The notes under the pieces: model-generated
Databases searched by the model: none
The model's input: the letters and a program-made list of their open reading frames with translations, nothing else
Told to the model about the DNA's origin: nothing
Origin: CAWGGS01 sp963822095
GTDB taxonomy: Bacteria > Desulfobacterota > Desulfobulbia > Desulfobulbales > Desulfocapsaceae
DNA length: 64,000 nucleotides
Assembly: GCA_963822095.1 (NCBI GenBank)
Contig: CAWGGS010000049.1
Coordinates: 1 to 64,000 of the forward strand
Reading direction: 5' to 3'
Shown here: positions 24,331-34,186 of the stretch, one piece after another
How positions within the stretch are numbered: the stretch's first letter is position 1
How the letters are laid out: every line of letters begins with the position of its first letter
Made by a program: the position numbers and the translations under genes

Positions 24331-26997
24331 ATGAACAAGCCGATTAAAATCACCCCGATGCTCCAGCAGTATCTTGAAATAAAAGAACAACATAAAGATA
24401 CCATCCTCTTCTATCGTATGGGCGATTTTTATGAGATGTTCTTCGATGATGCAAAAATCGCCTCAAAGGTATTGGGTATCACCCTTACGTCTCGCAATAA
24501 CAAAGGAGATGTGAATAAAATTCCGATGTGCGGCGTCCCCTATCATGCCGCCCAGACGTACCTTGCAAAACTCATCAAAGCCGGTCACCGGGTCGCCATC
24601 TGTGAACAAACCGAGGATCCCTCCCAGGCTAAGGGGATTGTCAAAAGAGAAGTCAGCCGAATCATTTCGCCTGGAATCGTCATTGACGACCAACTTCTTG
24701 ACGAAAAAAGCAATCTCTATATCTGCGCCATTTCAAGTCATGAGAGCGGCAAACACCATGCCTATGGTGTCGGTTTCCTTGATCTCAGTACCGGTGAGTT
24801 CCTGATTGGCGAATTTACCGGCCCATCATGTGATGTCACTGTTGTCGATCAGCTTACCAGGATGAATCCGGCCGAGCTTTTGATCAACGAAGCCGATCTC
24901 GACAGACTCTCCGACTTTCTGAAGACTGTTTCCACCTTTCTTCCCAACCTCTGTATTACAACAAGAGAAGCAGACGCCTTCCACTATCCATCCTGCCGTG
25001 AACTCCTTATTGATCACTTCAAGGTCCTCAACCTCTCCGGATTCGGTTGTGACCATATGCGAAACGGCATTGTAGCTGCGGGAGCTCTGCTCAGCCATAT
25101 CCTCCAGACCCAGAAGGCCGATACGGGACATATTGAAAAACTGTCCTTGATCGATCTCGAATCCATTCTTCTCATTGATGATTCCTCCAGACGAAATCTT
25201 GAACTTACTCAAACCATAATTGGAGGAACCCGTGAAGGATCGCTGCTGTCCGTACTCGACCAGACCTGTACGCCCATGGGGGCACGCTTGCTAAAGCATC
25301 ATCTTCTTTTTCCCCTGCAGGATGTTGAACGGATCAAAAATCGTCTCGATGCCGTCAATTTCTTTTTCATGCATGGTCAACTAAGACAAGACATCCGCGA
25401 AATCCTCGATGCCATCTCTGACCTTGAGCGCCTCAACAGCCGCATGGTCCTGGGAACCGGCAATGCCCGAGATATGCTGGCCATGAAACGGTCGCTCTCT
25501 CGTCTTCCTGAGCTGCAAAAACTTCAAGAACACTTCCAAAGCCCGAAACTCCAATCGATTGCCGAAGATTTCGATTCTTTGGAAGATCTCCACGTGCTTC
25601 TTGAAAACTCGATTAACGACGATGCTCCCATCGGCATACGGGACGGCGACATTATAAAGCTTGGATATAACGAGGAACTGGATGAGCTTTGTCATTTGTT
25701 GCATGATAGTAAGAAAATGCTTCTCAATCTGGAAAACGCCGAACGAGAGGCAACCGGAATTCAAAAGTTAAAGATCGGATACAACAAAGTATTCGGATAC
25801 TTTATCGAGGTCAGCAAAGTACATGCCGACAAGATCCCTGAGAGATATATCCGCAAACAGACCCTGGTGAATGCCGAACGATTTATCACTCCCGAATTAA
25901 AAGCATTTGAAGGAAAGATTATCGGCGCCGAAGACAAGCGGATTGAACTTGAATACACGCTTTTTTTAGAGATCCGAAATCGCCTTACTGCTGAAAGTTC
26001 CCGACTGATCAAGGCCTCGCATCTTCTGGCCCAAATCGACCTGTTTTCATCTCTTGCCGAAACAGCCTACCTGTATCACTATCGTAGACCTGAGGTAAAT
26101 GACGGGGATATAGTCCACATAGAGGAAGGACGCCATCCTGTCATTGAGCGTTCCCTGCCTGCCGGAAAATTTGTTCCCAATGACGTCACCTTGAACCAGG
26201 AGAGCGACGAGGTCCTAATTATCACCGGTCCCAATATGGCTGGAAAATCAACGGTCCTTCGCCAAACCGCCTTGATCGTCCTCATGGCCCAAATGGGAAG
26301 TTTTGTTCCAGCCGACCGAGCCTTGATAGGGGTTGTTGACCGGATTTTTACCCGGGTCGGAGCGATGGATGATATAAGAAGAGGACAATCAACCTTTATG
26401 GTGGAGATGAACGAAACGGCAAACATCCTCAATAATGCCACCACCAAAAGCCTTGTTATCCTTGATGAGATAGGCAGGGGAACCTCCACTTATGACGGAC
26501 TGGCAATCGCCTGGGCGGTTACGGAAGATCTGGTTCTAAAAATGAATAAGGGTGTGAAAACCCTGTTTGCCACCCATTATCACGAATTGACGGATCTTGC
26601 CAAAACCATGCCTCGGGTCCAAAATTTTTCCATTGCAGTCCGGGAATGGAACGATTCCATCATTTTTCTCCATAAGCTTGTTCGGGGAGGCACCAACAGA
26701 AGCTACGGTATCCAGGTCGCATCCCTGGCCGGAGTACCAAATTCCGTTGTCCAACGGGCAAACGAGATTTTAAGAAATATTGAAAACGGGGAATTTGATT
26801 CCGACGGCACTCCCCTCATTGCCAAAACCAAGAGACCACGTTCACTTTCCCGCAGGCAGCATCCTAATCAACTCTCCCTCTTTAAACAGCCGACCGATCC
26901 TGTTCGTGATTTCCTTAAGAAATACGATATTGACGATTTGACTCCACGTCGGGCATTGGAAATTCTCTATGAAATGAAGAATCTTTTCAATTGCTGA
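24331..26997 (+). CDS. mutS: DNA mismatch repair protein MutS
   Basis: 888 residues. The ATG at 24331 is chosen because it gives MNKPIKITPMLQQYLEIKEQ, the family N-terminus; the frame is open further upstream over the HIT gene. MutS recognises mispairs: the mismatch-binding wedge FYRMGDFYEMF (Phe and Glu of the GxFYE motif) is present. The ATPase has Walker A TGPNMAGKSTVLRQ, signature region DDIRRGQSTFMVEM and Walker B VILDEIGRGTSTYDG. A C-terminal clamp tail is present. MutL is not in the window. Confidence 0.97.
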   Translation: MNKPIKITPMLQQYLEIKEQHKDTILFYRMGDFYEMFFDDAKIASKVLGITLTSRNNKGDVNKIPMCGVPYHAAQTYLAKLIKAGHRVAICEQTEDPSQAKGIVKREVSRIISPGIVIDDQLLDEKSNLYICAISSHESGKHHAYGVGFLDLSTGEFLIGEFTGPSCDVTVVDQLTRMNPAELLINEADLDRLSDFLKTVSTFLPNLCITTREADAFHYPSCRELLIDHFKVLNLSGFGCDHMRNGIVAAGALLSHILQTQKADTGHIEKLSLIDLESILLIDDSSRRNLELTQTIIGGTREGSLLSVLDQTCTPMGARLLKHHLLFPLQDVERIKNRLDAVNFFFMHGQLRQDIREILDAISDLERLNSRMVLGTGNARDMLAMKRSLSRLPELQKLQEHFQSPKLQSIAEDFDSLEDLHVLLENSINDDAPIGIRDGDIIKLGYNEELDELCHLLHDSKKMLLNLENAEREATGIQKLKIGYNKVFGYFIEVSKVHADKIPERYIRKQTLVNAERFITPELKAFEGKIIGAEDKRIELEYTLFLEIRNRLTAESSRLIKASHLLAQIDLFSSLAETAYLYHYRRPEVNDGDIVHIEEGRHPVIERSLPAGKFVPNDVTLNQESDEVLIITGPNMAGKSTVLRQTALIVLMAQMGSFVPADRALIGVVDRIFTRVGAMDDIRRGQSTFMVEMNETANILNNATTKSLVILDEIGRGTSTYDGLAIAWAVTEDLVLKMNKGVKTLFATHYHELTDLAKTMPRVQNFSIAVREWNDSIIFLHKLVRGGTNRSYGIQVASLAGVPNSVVQRANEILRNIENGEFDSDGTPLIAKTKRPRSLSRRQHPNQLSLFKQPTDPVRDFLKKYDIDDLTPRRALEILYEMKNLFNC

Positions 26998-27173
26998 TGA
27001 TTTTTTTTCCCTCCCATGCTATTTTCTTTAAAGAAGAGGAGAATGGTAGTATAAAAAATACAGCATTTACTCTGGATTCCTCACGAACTGATGAGAAATA
27101 CGGGCTAAGCTCCTTAATACAACGTGCAATGAACGTCTGCAAAAACTATCATATCGGAAACCCTCCATCATAC

Positions 27174-28976
27174 ATGCAACGTTTTGCATCCATCTTTCTA
27201 TTAATATTACTGATTTCTTGTTTTTTCCCACCTGCATTTGCCCAGGGAAACAGCCCAAAGGGCAAACAAAAGGAAATTGAAAATCGTTATCTGCTTACAC
27301 GAGGGAGATACGACGATCTCAGAACGAAAGACACCGCCAAGATATCTCGAGAAGAATGGCTCAAGAACGCCCGAAATTTTCGCAAGATATATCTTTTAGA
27401 CCCAAAATCTGAATATGCACCCAACTGTCTCTTTATGTTGGGTCAAATCTATCAGGAAATGTTTGTTCGTTTTCACAACAAAATGGATCTTGATGAAGCC
27501 ATTTCCTATTTCAGTGATACAGCTACAATCTTTCCTGGAAACAGATTGGGTGATGATGCCCTCATGACGGTGGCCAATATGTATCTTGACGATCTCAAGG
27601 ATCCGAAAAAGGCATCTGATGTACTCAATAGAATCGTCACTGATTTCCCCAAAGGAGATATGCATTCCCTGGCCATAAAGAAGCTAAAAACCCTCTCCCA
27701 ACAGTATAATACTCCATTGCCCTCAGCAATGGCCGGCAACTCCCAGCACAGCAAACTCACAAACGTGCTTCCTGTAAAATACTGGTCGTCTAATGACTAC
27801 ACCCGTATCGTCATTAATGCTTCCGGCCCGGTAGCCTACAAAGAACAACTCTTGGAAAAGTCCGATGATAAGCCGAGAAGGTTATTCATCGATTTTTACA
27901 ACAGCTATATCAAACCGCGATATCGTGCTCCCGTTCCGATAGAGGACGGCCTGTTGAAAAGAATCCGTACCGGGCAGTTCACTTCCGACACGGTCAGAGT
28001 TGTTCTTGATATCGAATCCATCTCATCCTATAAGGTCTTCAGTCTCGCAAACCCTTTTCGCGTGGTTATCGATGTTCGCGGTCAAAAAAAAGAAGTTCCC
28101 CCACCGGATCTTCCCCAATCCATCAAACCGATTCCGCCCATCGAGCCCCCTTCAGAGTCACCACCAAAAATTATTGTTTTGCGGGACAGCAAAAAAAGAC
28201 CTGTCTATGACAAAGCAAATCCCCATACCACCATCCCTCATCTCACCGCAAAACAAACGAACCGAAGGGCGATTTCCCTGGCTCAGCAACTTGGCCTTGG
28301 AGTAAAGACCATTGTTCTTGATCCAGGTCATGGAGGGAAAGATCCAGGAGCCATAGCTTTCGGTCTCAAGGAAAAAGATATTGTCCTAAGAGTCGCCAAA
28401 AAACTGGCTCCTCTTTTAGAAGAAAAACTTGGATGTAAGGTTATTCTGACACGAAATAAGGACGTTTTTATTCCACTTGAGGAACGAACAGCAATCGCCA
28501 ATACCCATGATGCCGATCTCTTTATCTCCCTGCATATCAATGCAAGTCCTTCCGAGAGAGCGTACGGCATAGAAACCTATTTTCTTAACCTTACCGCCAA
28601 CCCAGAGGCCATGAGAGTTGCCGCTTTTGAGAACTCGACATCTACCCATCAGATGAGCGATCTGCAAAATATCTTGTCGGATATTCTTAATAATTCAAAG
28701 ATCAACGAATCCTCTCGCCTTGCCGAGCAAGTTCATAACTCCCTCATATCCGGACTAGAAAAAAGGTTTTCGCATATCAAAAACCTGGGGGTCAAACAGG
28801 CGCCGTTTTATGTTTTAATTGGAGCTGAAATGCCTGCTATACTTGTTGAAATGTCTTTTATCAGCAATAAAGACGATGCCCGTCATTTAAAAAACAATCA
28901 TTTCCTGAACAATATCGCCAGTGACATCTCTTCCGGCATCCAATCGTATATCAGCACCAATACAGCAAGTCTCTGA
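27174..28976 (+). CDS. N-acetylmuramoyl-L-alanine amidase with TPR and AMIN domains (AmiC-like)
   Basis: 600 residues from ATG 27174, which begins a clear signal peptide (MQRFASIFLLILLISCFFPP, then AFAQG); the frame is open back to 26991, and ATG 27129 or an ATG at 26997 overlapping the mutS stop are alternatives. After export come TPR-like helices (about 30-200), an AMIN domain (about 210-330; FRVVIDVRGQ), a proline-rich linker and the zinc-dependent Amidase_3 domain. The last has LDPGHGGKDPGA, the SLHINAS motif and the catalytic Glu in PAILVEMSFISN. It cleaves the amide between MurNAc and the stem peptide during division. The TPR-AMIN-amidase order is common in Desulfobacterota. Confidence 0.9.
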   Translation: MQRFASIFLLILLISCFFPPAFAQGNSPKGKQKEIENRYLLTRGRYDDLRTKDTAKISREEWLKNARNFRKIYLLDPKSEYAPNCLFMLGQIYQEMFVRFHNKMDLDEAISYFSDTATIFPGNRLGDDALMTVANMYLDDLKDPKKASDVLNRIVTDFPKGDMHSLAIKKLKTLSQQYNTPLPSAMAGNSQHSKLTNVLPVKYWSSNDYTRIVINASGPVAYKEQLLEKSDDKPRRLFIDFYNSYIKPRYRAPVPIEDGLLKRIRTGQFTSDTVRVVLDIESISSYKVFSLANPFRVVIDVRGQKKEVPPPDLPQSIKPIPPIEPPSESPPKIIVLRDSKKRPVYDKANPHTTIPHLTAKQTNRRAISLAQQLGLGVKTIVLDPGHGGKDPGAIAFGLKEKDIVLRVAKKLAPLLEEKLGCKVILTRNKDVFIPLEERTAIANTHDADLFISLHINASPSERAYGIETYFLNLTANPEAMRVAAFENSTSTHQMSDLQNILSDILNNSKINESSRLAEQVHNSLISGLEKRFSHIKNLGVKQAPFYVLIGAEMPAILVEMSFISNKDDARHLKNNHFLNNIASDISSGIQSYISTNTASL

Positions 28977-29024
28977 CCCTGCAGTATAGACAATAAAAAA
29001 GGTTCTTCCGGATTAGATTAAGGC

Positions 29025-29225
29025 AGGAGGCGGAGGGCATCTCTGGAGACGCCTCACGGACGTCCGAAAGGGAAACACACAAGGCCGCCCCCCGGGAGGG
29101 GTGCAGACAGGACGTCCGCACCTGGCAGCAGGTGAGGGATGGCCTGTCTTGTCAGCCGTGGTGTACCAGCGATGAGGCCGCAGAGGAGCGTTCGCAGGCG
29201 ATGCCCTCTGCCGGATTGTTCCTTT
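29025..29225. ncRNA. Candidate structured RNA (class unknown)
   Basis: The 350-bp spacer between the amidase and atpC holds no gene, but this part is unusually G/C-rich and self-complementary. GGCGGAGGGCATC near 29030 can pair with GATGCCCTCTGCC near 29216 to close a stem of about 13 bp. Inside are CACCTG-gcag-CAGGTG, a GACAGG...CCTGTC pair flanking it and a CCCC...GGGG hairpin. The overall rod shape and length resemble 6S RNA, but I could not match conserved 6S, tmRNA, RNase P or SRP sequences, so the class and even the strand are open. Confidence 0.35.
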
Positions 29226-29262
29226 CAGATTTACAAAAGTACGCTTCATTCGGAGAAACCAT

Positions 29263-29304
29263 AAAAAAAGGCCATCGCCGGTTTCACCCGCCGATGGCCT
29301 TTTG
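29263..29304. terminator. Bidirectional terminator between amidase/ncRNA region and atpC
   Basis: GGCCATCG (29270-29277) pairs with CGATGGCC (29292-29299), extended by a CGG/CCG step inside, with seven A before and TTTT after. It can end transcription from both sides: the ATP synthase operon on the minus strand and the plus-strand genes. Confidence 0.88.
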
Positions 29305-29326
29305 TGGCTATACCTTCAGAAAAAAA

Positions 29327-29740
29327 TCAGGCCACTTTAGCAGCCTTAATTCGGGCCAATGAACGCTGTAAAGCAGCTTCCGCCCTGGTTCTGTTTACTG
29401 ATTCATCTTTTTGAGCAGCCTGAGCAAGCCTTTTTTCCGCTCGCTCTTTGGCTTTCATGGCCCGATCAACATCGATTTGCTTACCGAATTCCGCACTTTC
29501 AACGAGAAAGGTTATCTTATTGTTGGAAACCTCACAAAAGCCTCCACTGATCATAAGATTCTCCCTCTTATTACCTGTTTCGTAAGAAAGAAGGCCAATC
29601 TTAATTGTTGAAAGAAAAGGCGCATGATTGGCAAGCACACCAAAATCTCCACCATATCCCGGTGCATTAACGATATCGACATCCTCGTTAACAGCTGCTC
29701 CGGTAGGTGTTACCACTTCCAGTTTTATCTGTTGTGCCAT
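29327..29740 (-). CDS. atpC: ATP synthase F1 epsilon subunit
   Basis: 137 residues. Epsilon forms part of the central stalk and regulates hydrolysis. The N-terminal beta-sandwich reads KLEVVTPTGAAVNEDVDIVN followed by APGYGGDFGVLANHAPFLST, and the C-terminal helical pair (KAKERAEKRLAQAAQKDESV) is complete. It is the last gene of the minus-strand ATP synthase cluster and is followed by a strong terminator. The 20-bp spacing from atpD is normal. Confidence 0.95.
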   Translation of the reverse strand: MAQQIKLEVVTPTGAAVNEDVDIVNAPGYGGDFGVLANHAPFLSTIKIGLLSYETGNKRENLMISGGFCEVSNNKITFLVESAEFGKQIDVDRAMKAKERAEKRLAQAAQKDESVNRTRAEAALQRSLARIKAAKVA

Positions 29741-29760
29741 TGAACCAACCTCGCTAATCG

Positions 29761-31185
29761 TTATTTATTATCTTCCTTCGACTTAGCTGCCTTTGCAACC
29801 GCTTCATCAATGGATCCCACCATATAGAACGCAGCCTCAGGCAAGTCATCATGTTTCCCTTCGAGGATCTCCTTGAAACCTTGAACGGTCTCTTCAATCT
29901 TTACGAATTTTCCGGGCATACCTGTGAAAACCTCGGCCACGGTAAATGGCTGGGACAGATACCTCTGAATTTTTCTGGCGCGGGAGACAAGAAGCTGATC
30001 CTCCTCGGAAAGCTCGTCCATACCGAGAATGGCAATGATATCCTGGAGGTCTTTATACTTCTGTAATGAGACCTGAACGCCACGGGCCACCTGATAGTGT
30101 TCTTCACCGATTACGTTCGGATCAAGAATTCTGGAGGTGGAGTCAAGCGGATCAACGGCAGGATAGATACCAAGCTCCGAAATCTGCCTGGAAAGAACAA
30201 CGGTTCCATCGAGATGGGCAAATGTTGTAGCCGGTGCCGGATCGGTCAAGTCATCCGCAGGTACGTAGACGCACTGTACGGCGGTAATCGAACCTTTGGT
30301 AGTCGATGTAATGCGTTCTTGCAGGGCACCAAGGTCGGTGGCCAGCGTCGGTTGATACCCAACAGCTGACGGAATACGTCCGAGAAGTGCTGAAACCTCG
30401 GAACCTGCCTGGGTGAAACGGAAGATGTTGTCGACGAAGAACAGCACGTCCTGGCCCTCTTCATCACGGAAATACTCGGCAGCGGTAAGTCCGGTCAGTG
30501 CAACACGGGCACGGGCTCCTGGAGGTTCCGTCATCTGTCCGTAAACGAGAGCTGCTTTGGGCAGAACGCCTGATTCCTTCATCTCATGGTACAGGTCGTT
30601 TCCTTCACGTGTACGCTCACCAACACCACAGAAGACCGAGATACCACCGTGATGCATGGCTATATTGTTAACCATCTCCATCATGATAACCGTCTTGCCG
30701 CAACCGGCGCCGCCGAACAGACCCATTTTTCCACCCAGTGGGAAGGGAACCAGCAGGTCGATAACCTTAATACCGGTGACCAGAACGCGTACCTCGGTGT
30801 CCTGCTCGGTGAACAAGGGCGCATTGCGGTGGATCGGCATTTTTTTATCAGATGTGATGGGGCCAAGACCGTCAACCGGACGTCCGACGACGTTCATAAT
30901 CCTGCCGAGAGCAGGCTCACCAACCGGAATTGAGATCGGCTCTTCTGTATCGCGAACTTCCATCCCACGTACCAGACCATCGGTCTGATCCATGGCAACG
31001 CAGCGACAGGCGTTATTGCCGAGATGCTGGGCTACTTCTATAACCAGGTTATCTTTTTCATCTGAAATGCCGGGATTGCTGACATACATGGCATTCATGA
31101 TATTCGGAAGATTCCCTGCGTCAAATTCGACGTCCACGACAGGACCAATTACTTGAATTATTTTTCCAATCCTTTGATTACTCAT
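29761..31185 (-). CDS. atpD: ATP synthase F1 beta subunit
   Basis: 474 residues, the usual length. Beta carries the catalytic sites. Walker A is GGAGCGKTVIMMEM, followed by GVGERTREGNDLYHEM with the catalytic Glu, Walker B VLFFVDNIFRF, and the DELSE-type loop as MDELSEEDQ. Third from the end of the minus-strand atp cluster; 49 bp from atpG. Confidence 0.98.
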   Translation of the reverse strand: MSNQRIGKIIQVIGPVVDVEFDAGNLPNIMNAMYVSNPGISDEKDNLVIEVAQHLGNNACRCVAMDQTDGLVRGMEVRDTEEPISIPVGEPALGRIMNVVGRPVDGLGPITSDKKMPIHRNAPLFTEQDTEVRVLVTGIKVIDLLVPFPLGGKMGLFGGAGCGKTVIMMEMVNNIAMHHGGISVFCGVGERTREGNDLYHEMKESGVLPKAALVYGQMTEPPGARARVALTGLTAAEYFRDEEGQDVLFFVDNIFRFTQAGSEVSALLGRIPSAVGYQPTLATDLGALQERITSTTKGSITAVQCVYVPADDLTDPAPATTFAHLDGTVVLSRQISELGIYPAVDPLDSTSRILDPNVIGEEHYQVARGVQVSLQKYKDLQDIIAILGMDELSEEDQLLVSRARKIQRYLSQPFTVAEVFTGMPGKFVKIEETVQGFKEILEGKHDDLPEAAFYMVGSIDEAVAKAAKSKEDNK

Positions 31186-31234
31186 AGGGCCTTACCCCTC
31201 CTCAAGAGTCTTAGTTTTTCCGTACGTTCAGATT

Positions 31235-32098
31235 TTATTTAAGGGCTTCGGCACCGCCCACGATATCCATGAGTTCCGCTGTAATTGCGGCCTGGCGCGC
31301 CTTGTTGTATACTATGGTCAAGTGATCTACAATATCTTTACATGCATTGGTAGCGTTATCCATGGCAGTCATCCTGGCGGCATGCTCGCTTGCACCTACC
31401 TCCAACATGGCATGATAGATCATTACATTCAGATAGAGAGGTTGGAGGACATCCATGATTTCTTCCGTGGAAGGCTCATAGATATATTCACCTGAGATCT
31501 TTTTGGCCCCTTCTTCCTGGACGGGCTGTACCGGCAGAAACGCCTTGGTGAACGGTTTCTGCACAGCCACTGATTGAAATTGGGCATAGATAACTTCAAC
31601 CTTGTCAGCCTTGCCGTTCAGGAAGTTTTCTGAGACATCAACTGCAATCTCGCGGGCATTAAACATCTGAAACGAAGACATGATGTCTTTATAATTCTTC
31701 CGAACTTTCCCCGTCTTCTTCAGGAGTTGGAAACCTTTTTTTCCGACACAGACAAAGCTTACCCCGATGCCTTTGGCCTCAGCTTCGGCCATGTTCTTCA
31801 AAGCAAGCTTGATGATGTTAGCGTTAAAGGATCCACAAAGTCCACGATCGGATGTAATGACGACATACTCGATATTTTTGATGCTGCGGGTTTCCATTAA
31901 GGGGAAACTTCCGGTATTGGATCCACTCGATAGATTCGACATTGCCTCGACAAACTTTGACGTGTATGGCCGGAAACTCTCCATCTTTTCCTGGGCACTA
32001 CGCAACCTCGCCGAGGCGACCATATTCATGGCCTTGGTGATCTGGGATGTCTTTTTGACACCCTGGATCTTCGTGTGTACGTCTTTTAAACTGGGCAT
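31235..32098 (-). CDS. atpG: ATP synthase F1 gamma subunit
   Basis: 287 residues. Gamma is the rotor shaft. The N-terminal helix (KDVHTKIQGVKKTSQITKAMNMVAS) and C-terminal helix (MTAMDNATNACKDIVDHLTIVYNKARQAAITAELMDIVGGAEAL region) are the most conserved parts and both are intact, with SDRGLCGSFN in the Rossmann-like middle. It sits 18 bp after atpA on the minus strand. Confidence 0.97.
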   Translation of the reverse strand: MPSLKDVHTKIQGVKKTSQITKAMNMVASARLRSAQEKMESFRPYTSKFVEAMSNLSSGSNTGSFPLMETRSIKNIEYVVITSDRGLCGSFNANIIKLALKNMAEAEAKGIGVSFVCVGKKGFQLLKKTGKVRKNYKDIMSSFQMFNAREIAVDVSENFLNGKADKVEVIYAQFQSVAVQKPFTKAFLPVQPVQEEGAKKISGEYIYEPSTEEIMDVLQPLYLNVMIYHAMLEVGASEHAARMTAMDNATNACKDIVDHLTIVYNKARQAAITAELMDIVGGAEALK

Positions 32099-32116
32099 AG
32101 CTGGACCTATCTTTGA

Positions 32117-33640
32117 TTAGTTAAGACCTTTGGTTGCCTTGAATGTAGTACCAAAGCTGGTCAGTGCTTTATTCAGTTTCGCCTTAATTTCATCAGTGAA
32201 CACCTGCTGCTCTTTGATATCGGAAAAGATTGAAGCATCATTCGATTCGATATACGAGAACAACTCCTGCTCGTAACTTGCCAGGGTATCAACAGGCAAT
32301 TTATCGAGGTAACCATTGGCACCGGCATACAGAATGACAACCTGTTTCTCCATGGGCAAGGGCTGATATTGAGGTTGTTTGAGGATCTCGACCAGACGTT
32401 CACCACGTGTTAACTGGGCCTGAGTTGCGGCATCAAGATCGGAGCCGAAGGCCGCAAAGGCCGCAAGCTCGCGATACTGGGCAAGATCGAGTCGCAGGGT
32501 ACCTGCAACCTGTTTCATCGCCTTAACCTGGGCACTACCACCAACGCGGGATACGGACAGACCAACGTTGATTGCGGGACGAACACCAGAGAAAAACAGG
32601 TTCGGCTCAAGGTAGACCTGACCGTCGGTAATCGAAATAACGTTTGTCGGAATAAAGGCCGAAACATCCCCTGCCTGGGTCTCAATGATCGGAAGAGCGG
32701 TCAGTGATCCAGCTCCCAGTTCATCGTTAACCTTTGCGGCTCGCTCGAGAAGACGAGAGTGGTTGAAGAAAATGTCACCCGGATAGGCCTCACGTCCCGG
32801 CGGACGACGAAGCAGGAGGGAGAGCTCGCGGTAGGAAACAGCCTGCTTGGAAAGATCATCATAGATGATAAGCGCATGCATGCCGTTATCCCTGAAATAC
32901 TCTCCCATTGCACAACCGGCAAAGGGAGCGATATACTGCATTGGTGCGGGATCGGAGGCACATGCCGCAACGACTGTGGTATATTCCATGGCACCATGCT
33001 TTCTCAGGTTCTCAACAACCAGGGCAACGGTTGATTTTTTCTGGCCGACGGCAACATAGATACAGTGTACGTCCGTTTCCCTCTGGGCGATGATCGCATC
33101 GACACAAAGGGCGGTCTTGCCGATCTGACGGTCGCCGATAACCAGCTCACGCTGTCCTCGTCCGACAGGCGTCATGGCGTCTACGGCCTTGGCACCGGTA
33201 TAGCAGGGCTCATGCACACCTTTTCTGGCGATAACGCCCGGGGCCAGAACTTCTATTTTTGAACTCAATTTGGCGTTGATCGGGCCCTGACCGTCGATGG
33301 GAAATCCGATACCGTCGACAACGCGGCCTTCCATTTCAGGTCCAACCGGAACTTCGGCGATCCTGCCGGTACGTTTGACAATATCACCTTCCTTGATACC
33401 TTGAACATTTCCCAGAACAGCACAACCGACGTTGTCTTCCTCCAGGTTCAAGGCAAGTCCCATAATACCGCCGGGGAATTCGAGAAGCTCCATGGCCATA
33501 CAATTTTGTACGCCATAAACACGTGCGATACCGTCACCGACTGAGATAACGGTACCGGTTTCATTAAGGTCAATACTTGTCTCGTACTCCCCAATCTGAT
33601 CTTTGATAATCTGACTGATTTCTTCGGCTTTGATCTGCAT
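32117..33640 (-). CDS. atpA: ATP synthase F1 alpha subunit
   Basis: 507 residues. Alpha subunits alternate with beta and hold non-catalytic nucleotide sites. The P-loop is GDRQIGKTALCVDAI, followed by ALIIYDDLSKQAVSYRE and the VGLSVSRVGGSAQVKAMKQ signature with the arginine finger. ATG 33640 follows the atpH stop without a gap. All family features are normal. Confidence 0.98.
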   Translation of the reverse strand: MQIKAEEISQIIKDQIGEYETSIDLNETGTVISVGDGIARVYGVQNCMAMELLEFPGGIMGLALNLEEDNVGCAVLGNVQGIKEGDIVKRTGRIAEVPVGPEMEGRVVDGIGFPIDGQGPINAKLSSKIEVLAPGVIARKGVHEPCYTGAKAVDAMTPVGRGQRELVIGDRQIGKTALCVDAIIAQRETDVHCIYVAVGQKKSTVALVVENLRKHGAMEYTTVVAACASDPAPMQYIAPFAGCAMGEYFRDNGMHALIIYDDLSKQAVSYRELSLLLRRPPGREAYPGDIFFNHSRLLERAAKVNDELGAGSLTALPIIETQAGDVSAFIPTNVISITDGQVYLEPNLFFSGVRPAINVGLSVSRVGGSAQVKAMKQVAGTLRLDLAQYRELAAFAAFGSDLDAATQAQLTRGERLVEILKQPQYQPLPMEKQVVILYAGANGYLDKLPVDTLASYEQELFSYIESNDASIFSDIKEQQVFTDEIKAKLNKALTSFGTTFKATKGLN

Positions 33641-34186
33641 CTATTCTCTCCCCTTAATGGAATCTTTTAAACCTGCAAGCTGTGTCCTGATGCTGCCATC
33701 CAATACAAGATCTCCGACTTTGGCTATTATGCCGCCAATCAAAGATGGATCGACGCTGGTCGACAGCTCAACTTTCTTGCCTGTTAATTTCTCTAGCGTG
33801 GCCTTTACGTTGGCCTGCAATGTATCACTAAGCTCTACAGCTGAAATGACCATTCCATGACTGATATTCTTTTCCGAATCAACCATGATCTGAAACTCTT
33901 CTGCTATCTCGGGGAGAATTTCAGCCCGTTTTTTCTCAACAAGCAGATTCAGGAAATTCCCCATGATCTTATCAACACCGGATGATTTGACAATACCAAC
34001 CATGACCTTTTCTTTAAACTCAAGAGGATAGAGCGGGTTCGTTAAAGCATCGATAACTGACGGATGCGTAGCATACAACCCTGAAAGTCCCTGGAGGGTT
34101 TCATTATAGGTTTCAAATTTACTGTTCTCCTTGCCCACAGCAAAGAGAGCTTTGGCGTATCTTCTCGCTAAGATTGTCTGTTTCAC
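33641..34186 (-). CDS. atpH: ATP synthase F1 delta subunit (OSCP)
   Basis: 181 residues. Delta links the top of F1 to the b stalk. The N-terminal helical bundle begins LARRYAKALFAVG, and the C-terminal part has the VSAVELSDTLQANVKATLEKLTGKKVEL and DPSLIGGIIAKVGDLVLDGS signatures. Its start overlaps the end of atpF by 4 bp and atpA starts at once after its stop, so all three are translationally linked. Confidence 0.96.
   Translation of the reverse strand: MKQTILARRYAKALFAVGKENSKFETYNETLQGLSGLYATHPSVIDALTNPLYPLEFKEKVMVGIVKSSGVDKIMGNFLNLLVEKKRAEILPEIAEEFQIMVDSEKNISHGMVISAVELSDTLQANVKATLEKLTGKKVELSTSVDPSLIGGIIAKVGDLVLDGSIRTQLAGLKDSIKGRE

Noticed and set aside
29025..29225. RNase P RNA, tmRNA or SRP RNA at the 29.1-kb structured region
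   Set aside because: None of their conserved core sequences can be found on either strand; kept only as an unclassified candidate.
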